Shown here: piece by piece, positions 6,679-11,414 of the stretch
Layout of the letters: every line of letters starts with the position of its first letter
Position numbering within the stretch: position 1 is the stretch's first letter
DNA from: Planctomycetota bacterium
GTDB taxonomy: Bacteria; Planctomycetota; Phycisphaerae; Sedimentisphaerales; Anaerohalosphaeraceae
DNA: 11,414 nucleotides
Assembly (NCBI GenBank): GCA_012519365.1
Contig: JAAYQH010000330.1
Location: 1-11,414 of the forward strand
Direction of reading: 5' to 3'
Notes under the pieces: generated by a model
Told to the model about the DNA's origin: nothing
What the model saw: the letters and a program-made list of their open reading frames with translations, nothing else
The model's database searches: none
Program-made: the position numbers and the translations under genes

Positions 6679-6722
6679 GGGCTCTCCTCCGAGAGAATGA
6701 CTCGCAGGAGAGTCTTTTTTTT
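6679..6722 (+). terminator. Plus-strand intrinsic terminator with no gene before it
   Basis: GGGCTCTCCT (6679-6688) pairs with AGGAGAGTCT (6706-6715, two G-T pairs). An inner CGAG/CTCG stem continues the helix after one mismatch. A run of eight T follows the last G-C pair (6715-6722). The nearest upstream plus-strand gene ends at 4579, behind its own terminator. For the minus-strand hydrolase gene, ending at 6751, it is an A-tract followed by a hairpin without T-tract. Confidence 0.7.
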
Positions 6723-6750
6723 GTTTAGCTGGTCCCAGCTGTTTTGGGGG

Positions 6751-7674
6751 CTATTCTTCAGTCGCAATTTTGTCCTTGGGTTTATCCTGGAGTTGTCGCT
6801 TGAAAAACTGCAGGACTTTTTGGGCTGCGGCTTGGTTGTCTCGAAAGCCGTGGCCTTCACCCTTGAGCACGATCAACTCGGACGGTACGCCCGCGGCGGT
6901 GAGCATCTCGTGCATCAAACGGCTCTGCTGGAGCGGTACGGTGGTATCCCTGTTGCCATGCATAAACAAAAACGGCGGGTCATCTTTGGAAACGTGGGAG
7001 ATGGGGCTGACCAGTCGGGCCAAGTCCTGCTTTTCGGACAGACGTCCGCCAAGAAGTAGCGTTTCCGGGTCCCGATCGGCTTGAAATTGTCGTCGGCCGA
7101 GAGGCATCGTGAAAAAGTCCATCGGGCCGAACCAACTGCATACGGCCTGCACACGGGTTGAAACGTTGGTGTAGTCACCGAGGGTGCCGTCGGCCTGTTC
7201 ATTGCCGGCGCTGACGCCGAGCATCGCGGCCAAATGTCCGCCGGCCGAAGCCCCCCACACGCCGATGGCGTTAGGATCGATGCCGTACTTTTCGGCATTG
7301 GCTCGGAGGAACCGAATTGCGGCCTTGCAATCGTGGATTTGGGCAGGAAAAATGGCCTCGGGGTACAGCCGATAGCCGATACTGGCAGCAGCAAAGCCGT
7401 GTTCGGTCATAAACAATGAGGCACACGGGCGTTTGTCGCCGACCATCCAGGCCCCGCCGTGTATCCAGACAACCACCGGCACCGGTTTTTTGGCATTTCT
7501 TGGAATAAATATGTCCAGTTTCAATTCGCGACTTTGGTCGCCTTGTTCGACCGTGGCATAGACGACATCCAGATAACGATCGAGCGATTCTTTTGCGTCC
7601 GATTGGGCCGATGCTGCTGGAGTTTCGTTCGAAAACAGCATAATGGCAGCCGCACACAGCATCCATTGAAGCAT
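6751..7674 (-). CDS. Secreted alpha/beta-hydrolase, BD-FAE/esterase-lipase type
   Basis: A serine esterase with the alpha/beta-hydrolase fold (307 residues from the chosen start). The oxyanion-hole motif HGGAW is at 72-76. Ser143 is the nucleophile in GASAGG, Asp243 lies in MHGNRDTTVP and His275 in GEGHGF, a complete catalytic triad. The layout matches the bacterial BD-FAE-like esterases, which remove acetyl or feruloyl groups from plant polysaccharides; the substrate here is inferred only. A signal peptide is present (about residues 1-23, cleavage after ASA). The frame is open to 7719. GGAG at 7686-7683 is 8 bases from the ATG at 7674 but only 2 from the ATG at 7680, so I prefer 7674. The tail after residue 290 is charged. 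Its presence near the arabinanase gene fits polysaccharide use, but the two are 2 kb apart and not co-transcribed. Confidence 0.88.
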   Translation of the reverse strand: MLQWMLCAAAIMLFSNETPAASAQSDAKESLDRYLDVVYATVEQGDQSRELKLDIFIPRNAKKPVPVVVWIHGGAWMVGDKRPCASLFMTEHGFAAASIGYRLYPEAIFPAQIHDCKAAIRFLRANAEKYGIDPNAIGVWGASAGGHLAAMLGVSAGNEQADGTLGDYTNVSTRVQAVCSWFGPMDFFTMPLGRRQFQADRDPETLLLGGRLSEKQDLARLVSPISHVSKDDPPFLFMHGNRDTTVPLQQSRLMHEMLTAAGVPSELIVLKGEGHGFRDNQAAAQKVLQFFKRQLQDKPKDKIATEE

Positions 7675-8014
7675 TTTCATCTCTCCATGAAAGAATAAAC
7701 TTTGGGGCGTTCGAAACAAGTTTTCTTCATACCCATAGAGTTGACGCGTTCAAAACGTTTTTTCTTTCCAAAAACACATCGAGGTATCCTCTTTTTTTAG
7801 GTCGGGTTTATGATTTCGTATGTCCGATAAAAATAGTCGAATAATATATTATTCTTAATCCACTTCTCAGCAGCCAGTGTGTTTACCCGAAAATGAGGCT
7901 AAAAAAACTTAAATCCTTAAAAAATTTCTCCAAATTAACTAAACACCCCATTTTTACATCGCCGATAGCTTACGTATGGCAATTAAGTTAACCAGATTCA
8001 TGGAGATTGGAACT
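7675..8014. other. Divergent, AT-rich region between the hydrolase and PilZ genes
   Basis: About 340 bases holding the 5' regions of both genes. Near the hydrolase start an imperfect repeat appears: GCGTTCGAAAC at 7708-7718 and GCGTTCAAAAC at 7746-7756, each followed by a T-rich run. A 16-base perfect palindrome lies at 7839-7854. I could not pick a convincing -35/-10 pair for either gene. GGAG at 8002-8005 serves the PilZ start. Confidence 0.55.
7839..7854. repeat. Perfect 16-base AT-rich palindrome
   Basis: GAATAATA directly followed by TATTATTC is a perfect palindrome without spacer, placed between the divergent hydrolase and PilZ genes. It could be an operator for both genes or contain -10 elements for either strand. 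Such AT-rich palindromes can also arise by chance in this composition. Confidence 0.5.
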
Positions 8015-8338
8015 ATGGAAAGTACCATTGTTGAACAGCGTAAAGACAGACGTTCGGATTTAGCCTGGCCGGTCAGTGTTTGGATTCCGGAAGCCAACCG
8101 TTTCTTTTCAGGAAAAAGCGTCAATGTCAGCAAAGGCGGTGCGTATATCAGTCTTCCGATGACCGCACCGGTCCGTTCCGGCCACGAAGTAGAGGTCAAC
8201 TTTCCACGAACGGTGACACTTGCCCGTCAAAAAGGCCAATACGCCCGAATCAAGACCGCCAAGGTCGTGCGCGTGGAGCGCAACGATATGCTGCGCAACG
8301 GCACAATCGGCATAGCGGTTCAATTCTGCGCACTTTAA
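8015..8338 (+). CDS. PilZ-domain protein, probable cyclic di-GMP receptor
   Basis: A single-domain protein of 107 residues. Both cyclic-di-GMP-binding motifs of PilZ are intact: RxxxR at 9-13 (RKDRR) and (D/N)xSxxG at 37-42 (NVSKGG), followed by the beta-barrel strand AYISLP and the closing strand GTIGIAVQF. PilZ proteins bind cyclic di-GMP and pass the signal to motility, polysaccharide or other partners; nothing nearby says which. There is no signal peptide, so it is cytoplasmic. The frame is open back to 7976, but only the ATG at 8015 has a ribosome-binding site (GGAG, 9 bases upstream). The last residues (FCAL) stop right at the end of the barrel. It is transcribed alone, convergent with the thioredoxin-fusion gene. 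Confidence 0.88.
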   Translation: MESTIVEQRKDRRSDLAWPVSVWIPEANRFFSGKSVNVSKGGAYISLPMTAPVRSGHEVEVNFPRTVTLARQKGQYARIKTAKVVRVERNDMLRNGTIGIAVQFCAL

Positions 8339-8375
8339 GCATCAACGCACTTTTCAGTCGAGCTTCCCGCTTACA

Positions 8376-8403
8376 GGAACATCCCTTTCTTAAACGGATG
8401 TCC
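8376..8403. other. Hairpin between convergent genes
   Basis: ACATCC (8379-8384) pairs with GGATGT (8396-8401); a bulged A then allows two more G-C pairs. It lies in the 85-base gap between the PilZ stop and the convergent gene ending at 8424. It lacks a T-tract on both strands, so it is at best a weak or Rho-assisted terminator. Confidence 0.3.
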
Positions 8404-8423
8404 CATGGCAGCAGAATTTCGTC

Positions 8424-10796
8424 CTATTGCATACCGTCAATAGCGGCTTTGATGTCTGCCTTTTCGTGGTAGCCGACAAGGACTTGGCGAATAACGCCGG
8501 ACGAATCAATAAAGAAGGTTGTGGGCAGACCGACGACCTTGCCGTACGGATCCGGCAGCGGCTCACGGTATGAAATAATCGGATAGTTTATTTTATAGTC
8601 TTTGACAAATGGCACGAGCTGGTCTTTGGACTCATTGGAAAGGCCGAGAATGACCAGCTGCTGCGGGGTATAACTGCCGCGCAGTGCAATCAGGTCAGGG
8701 ATCATCTCTTTGCATGGCGGACACCACGTCGCCCAGAAATCGAGAACAATTTTTTTGCCTTTCAATTCTGCAATGCTCACGGTATTACCCTGAATATCGG
8801 TCAGTTTTAGGTTTGGAGCCGGCCGGCCAATCCAGTCCTGAAGCGGATAGGGCTGCTGGTCCGCCGGAGGCGTCTGCATTGCAAACGGCGATGGCGATAT
8901 CGATTCGGTCGATTCAGGCGAACCTGCCATACCGCCCATCATACCGCTGCCCAAGCTGCCTTGGGACTGCATCATCTCCATCTGCTGCTGCATTATTTGC
9001 TGCTGGATGTCCATCGCGGCGGTGATGACCTCGGTCAGGTGCTGCTTGGGTAAGGCCGCACGAAAGGAAATTTTTCCGTTGTCAATCCGGGCGCAGAAGG
9101 CCATGCAGCTTTGGGTTTGCAGGTCCAGTGCCTGTTTCATTTTGCCGAACATCCCTCCGCCCCCTGTGAATGGACTCATTGCTTGGTCCATCATCTCGAA
9201 TAGACCTTTGAGAAGTTTCAGGAAGTTGATGCTCGCCAGTGTATCGGCCTGCCGGGCGGCCGGACCGACGATGGTAAAGGCTTTTTCAAGTTCTCCTCTG
9301 GGGGTACTGTAGGAGGCCGTATCAATCATCGTCTTGATATCTTTCAAGGCGTCCGGCCCAATGGTCGTAAAGAGGAGATTTTCCTTGAGGGCTATATAAT
9401 AAACGAATCCTTCGGCATCGTACATTTGACCAAGCATGGCCAATTCCACGTTGTTTGGGTCATCGACAAAGGGCATCTGTAACGTGTCGATTCGGACATT
9501 TTTATAGGTCTCCACCCCGCGGACGAATTCAAAGGTCATTGGGATATCCATGGCCGCATAGAGGCGGTTGGCAAGCTGGAAACCTTTTTGGTGTCCGCCT
9601 TCTTCATAGAATGCGGGATCGGCCAGATGTTGTACCTGCCGCATCATAAATAAAGGAGGGCCGGCAGTGTAATTAAAAGAGACGAACGTTTCGTATCCCA
9701 TCGCGTTGATATTTTTTTCGATGTAGTCGGCTAATTGTTCCCACTCTTGGGAGAGGGTGCTGTCCTTCGACGTGGCCATCAGCATATCGACGAATTTTTT
9801 GGCCAGTTTTTTAATCAAAGGGCGATTGTTTTTCATAACGAGATTAATTGCCGCCTCATCGTGTGCATAACCGGCCAGCATAAACCCTGGGCGGGCCTGG
9901 GGATCCGCGACGAGCAAACCGGCCAATTCCGAGCCGTTTTTTGCCTTAAAAACGATATCGAGATTGGCTGCGGTCGGCTCCGGCGTCAGGGTTACTGTCA
10001 GCGCGTCGGCTTGTCCCCAGAACAGTTTGACCGCCTCGGACACTGCTGGCAAGGCTTGCTCAAACATTTCACTAAAAGGCTGGTCTTGTGGTGCTTGTGT
10101 CAAGATCGCTTGGATACTTTCAATGGTTGCGGGGCCAAACAGGTCGTACAATGTCGCCAAACTGATGTATGCCCAGATGGGAGTGGCTGTGGCTTGTGTT
10201 GTTTGTTCGGTATCCAGTCGGGCCGACAGTTTTGCAGTGCCGCCCAGCAGGCGCTGTCGGACTTTAACCAGCATATCTTTGTCCGATTCCGGGCCGACCA
10301 AGGCGTAATTTCCCCCCGGTGCGGGCATCAGCGCCAAGGCGCCGATCGGTGAACCGGGCGGCGCCAAGATGGTCATCTCCGGAATATCGGCCTCGGAACA
10401 CGCCGGATTTTTGATAAATTCCTGGTAGCTGGTCAGGGGGACCAGCACGGCTATCTCTGGGCCCTGCTCGGAAACAAATCCGACCATTGAAAACGTTCCA
10501 TTTCGATCAATTCCGGTCAGCATAGGGTCGCCGACAATGCCGGCAAGCTGCATATTGGCCAACATTGTCAAGCTGACAGGCGCAGGCAATGCGCCGGCTA
10601 AATACTGATCCATCTTGCCCAATGCGGTATTAAACTGGTTGATTCGAATGCAGAAGACGACATCATCGGGTATCATTTCCAGCAGTGGATCAGCGGGTGC
10701 TGCCGTTGCGGTAGGGGGAAACGGGGCCATGATTACGGCTAACAAAACAGCTGCGATAAAACCAAGTGCAGTTGGGGCAGGGATGGTAGTTTTCAT
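8424..10796 (-). CDS. Large exported protein with C-terminal TlpA-type thioredoxin domain
   Basis: The 790-residue protein has a signal peptide (hydrophobic segment at about 10-24, likely cleavage after ATA at 32). Residues of about 33-590 form a long region starting DPLLEMIPDDVVFCIRINQF, which resembles the N-terminus of DUF3352-like exported proteins of unknown function. I recognise no catalytic motif there. A Gln/Met/Gly/Ser-rich linker of about 60 residues (MDIQQQIMQQQMEMM onward) follows. The C-terminal 130 residues are a TlpA/ResA-like redoxin: WIGRPAPNLKLTDIQG start, active site WCPPC (Cys692, Cys695), cis-Pro758 in GLPTTF, and FIDSSGVI. Such domains reduce or exchange disulfides in the cell envelope. 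The start has AGGAGG 8 bases upstream. It follows the phosphatase-family gene but has its own promoter. The thioredoxin call is firm; the role of the large N-terminal part is unknown. Confidence 0.9.
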   Translation of the reverse strand: MKTTIPAPTALGFIAAVLLAVIMAPFPPTATAAPADPLLEMIPDDVVFCIRINQFNTALGKMDQYLAGALPAPVSLTMLANMQLAGIVGDPMLTGIDRNGTFSMVGFVSEQGPEIAVLVPLTSYQEFIKNPACSEADIPEMTILAPPGSPIGALALMPAPGGNYALVGPESDKDMLVKVRQRLLGGTAKLSARLDTEQTTQATATPIWAYISLATLYDLFGPATIESIQAILTQAPQDQPFSEMFEQALPAVSEAVKLFWGQADALTVTLTPEPTAANLDIVFKAKNGSELAGLLVADPQARPGFMLAGYAHDEAAINLVMKNNRPLIKKLAKKFVDMLMATSKDSTLSQEWEQLADYIEKNINAMGYETFVSFNYTAGPPLFMMRQVQHLADPAFYEEGGHQKGFQLANRLYAAMDIPMTFEFVRGVETYKNVRIDTLQMPFVDDPNNVELAMLGQMYDAEGFVYYIALKENLLFTTIGPDALKDIKTMIDTASYSTPRGELEKAFTIVGPAARQADTLASINFLKLLKGLFEMMDQAMSPFTGGGGMFGKMKQALDLQTQSCMAFCARIDNGKISFRAALPKQHLTEVITAAMDIQQQIMQQQMEMMQSQGSLGSGMMGGMAGSPESTESISPSPFAMQTPPADQQPYPLQDWIGRPAPNLKLTDIQGNTVSIAELKGKKIVLDFWATWCPPCKEMIPDLIALRGSYTPQQLVILGLSNESKDQLVPFVKDYKINYPIISYREPLPDPYGKVVGLPTTFFIDSSGVIRQVLVGYHEKADIKAAIDGMQ

Positions 10797-10865
10797 TGTT
10801 TTCGCCTCCTGATTCTAAAATGTGTGTTTTTTGTTATCCTTCAATTTATGGCCAATATCCGCACA

Positions 10866-10894
10866 GTTATACCATTGATTTTTCGCCGTTTCAA
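10866..10894 (-). promoter_or_regulatory. Sigma-70-type promoter of the thioredoxin-fusion gene
   Basis: On the minus strand TTGAAA (10894-10889), a 17-base spacer and TATAAC (10871-10866) each match five of six consensus positions. The -35 box overlaps the TGA stop of the upstream phosphatase-family gene. The predicted start near 10859 gives a leader of about 63 bases ending in AGGAGG before the ATG at 10796. Confidence 0.65.
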
Positions 10895-11414
10895 TCGCTA
10901 TCTATATATTGCTTAAAAAGAGCCAGCAGCTCGGCATGCATTTTTTTATTGGAGGCCAATATCGGACAGGGTTTGCCGTCATAGTCGGAAAGGTCTATCG
11001 GCGGCAGGGGGGTACCGTCCAAATCTGTTACACAGCCGCCGGCCTCTTCAATCAGTAAGATGCCTGCGGCAATGTCCCATAGACGCGTCGAATGTGTAAC
11101 CGCACCGATCAGTGCGCCGCGGGCGACATAGGCCAGGTGCAGGGCGGTTGAGCCGAGCGAACGGATACGGCATGTTCCCATCAAACGGCGGACCGCACCG
11201 TCCGTTCGTGGATTCGCATTGCTGTCGATGCCGAATTGAGCGAATTTGTCGATGTTGTCCTGGTTGACAGTGACCCGAACGGTATTCAGTTGGGTCTGTC
11301 CGTCCTTAACGGCGGTAAACATCGAATCGGTGGCAGGGTCAAACACCACAGCGACGACCGGGCGTCCCTCATAAAAGGCGGCGATACTGACCGAAAAACA
11401 CAACAAACCGTTTG
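10891..11414 (-). CDS. Inositol monophosphatase-family protein, N-terminus cut by window edge
   Basis: About 173 C-terminal residues are visible; the frame stays open to the right edge, so no start is in the window (a TTG at 11406 lies inside the domain). The first visible residues NGLLCFSVSIA correspond to the segment after the DG(T/S)xN metal-binding motif, so that motif lies just outside. Further family landmarks are the strand VVAVVFDP, RSLGSTALHLAYVARGALIGAV, and WDIAAG with the third-metal-site aspartate (11074-11076), then EEAGGCVTDLDG. The family removes phosphate from inositol monophosphate, PAP (CysQ), histidinol phosphate or sugar bisphosphates with Mg2+; the substrate cannot be told from this part. 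The protein would be about 260 residues in full. It is cytoplasmic by type. Confidence 0.92.
   Translation of the reverse strand, partial: NGLLCFSVSIAAFYEGRPVVAVVFDPATDSMFTAVKDGQTQLNTVRVTVNQDNIDKFAQFGIDSNANPRTDGAVRRLMGTCRIRSLGSTALHLAYVARGALIGAVTHSTRLWDIAAGILLIEEAGGCVTDLDGTPLPPIDLSDYDGKPCPILASNKKMHAELLALFKQYIDSD

Larger units (their letters stand above)
6445..6750. other. Gene-free region between tRNA-Gly and the hydrolase gene, possible small RNA
   Basis: About 300 bases without a coding frame of any merit. The part next to the tRNA (6445-6560) is very AT-rich and carries the tRNA promoter. The part from about 6570 is mixed in composition and has pairing potential on the plus strand: TTACGCA/TGCGTAA (6586-6592 with 6635-6641) encloses GGAA/TTCC, and TGATT/AATCA lies at 6657-6668. 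It ends in the plus-strand terminator at 6679-6722. This would fit an unannotated plus-strand RNA, but I recognise no known family and no strong promoter. Confidence 0.4.

Noticed and set aside
6727..6740. AGCTGG-TC-CCAGCT palindrome after the hydrolase gene as a terminator
   Set aside because: With a 2-base loop it cannot form fully, and only GTTTT follows; it is more likely incidental next to the stronger hairpin at 6679-6722.
7893..7991. Small plus-strand frame of 32 codons (begins MRLKKLKSLKNF) upstream of the PilZ gene
   Set aside because: No ribosome-binding site before its ATG, a composition driven by A-rich sequence, and no recognisable domain.
7976..8014. Thirteen extra N-terminal residues for the PilZ protein
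   Set aside because: No ribosome-binding site at 7976 or 8000, whereas GGAG lies 9 bases before the ATG at 8015, and PilZ RxxxR is normally near the N-terminus.
9735..10352. 205-codon plus-strand frame opposite the thioredoxin-fusion gene
   Set aside because: It is an antisense shadow; the minus-strand protein is full-length with signal peptide, domain motifs, promoter and ribosome-binding site.

Overview
The window reads as an ordinary chromosomal segment of a Gram-negative-type bacterium of intermediate GC. I infer Planctomycetota, perhaps Phycisphaerae. The grounds are the style of the RibH and NusB proteins, a large secreted protein with an N-terminus of a type common in that phylum, and exported carbohydrate-active and esterase enzymes scattered as single genes. 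No marker gene settles this. I see no transposase, integrase, phage gene, CRISPR array or sharp change in base composition.

Left part (1-1703): a minus-strand operon ribH - nusB - parA. It encodes lumazine synthase (riboflavin pathway), the antitermination factor NusB and a ParA/Soj ATPase that runs off the left edge. The parA start is a GTG two codons after the nusB stop, in the same frame. Next, on the plus strand (1704-3089), is a cytoplasmic protein made almost wholly of TPR repeats. A regulatory region with a perfect 8+8 dyad follows, then a secreted GH43 arabinanase (3302-4579). The arabinanase gene ends at a strong bidirectional terminator shared with trigger factor.

Middle (4694-6444): on the minus strand, tRNA-Gly(GCC), then a terminator-like hairpin, then the trigger factor gene tig. 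The hairpin lies only about 40 bases ahead of the tig start, so it either ends the tRNA transcript or acts as an attenuator in the tig leader. From 6445 to 6750 there is no gene, but a good plus-strand intrinsic terminator has no plus-strand gene behind it.

Right part (6751-11414): a secreted alpha/beta-hydrolase (minus), a short PilZ-type c-di-GMP receptor (plus), then on the minus strand a 790-residue exported protein with a C-terminal TlpA-type thioredoxin domain. Upstream of that is the C-terminal part of an inositol-monophosphatase-family enzyme cut by the right edge. The gene for the thioredoxin fusion has the best promoter in the window (TTGAAA-17-TATAAC), whose -35 box overlaps the stop codon of the phosphatase gene.

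Apart from ribH-nusB-parA, the genes look like independent units, and I do not see a new multi-gene system. The best leads are the thioredoxin fusion protein, A-tract-first hairpins at two gene 3' ends with the possible small RNA at 6445-6722, the tRNA/tig leader, and the dyads ahead of the arabinanase and PilZ genes.
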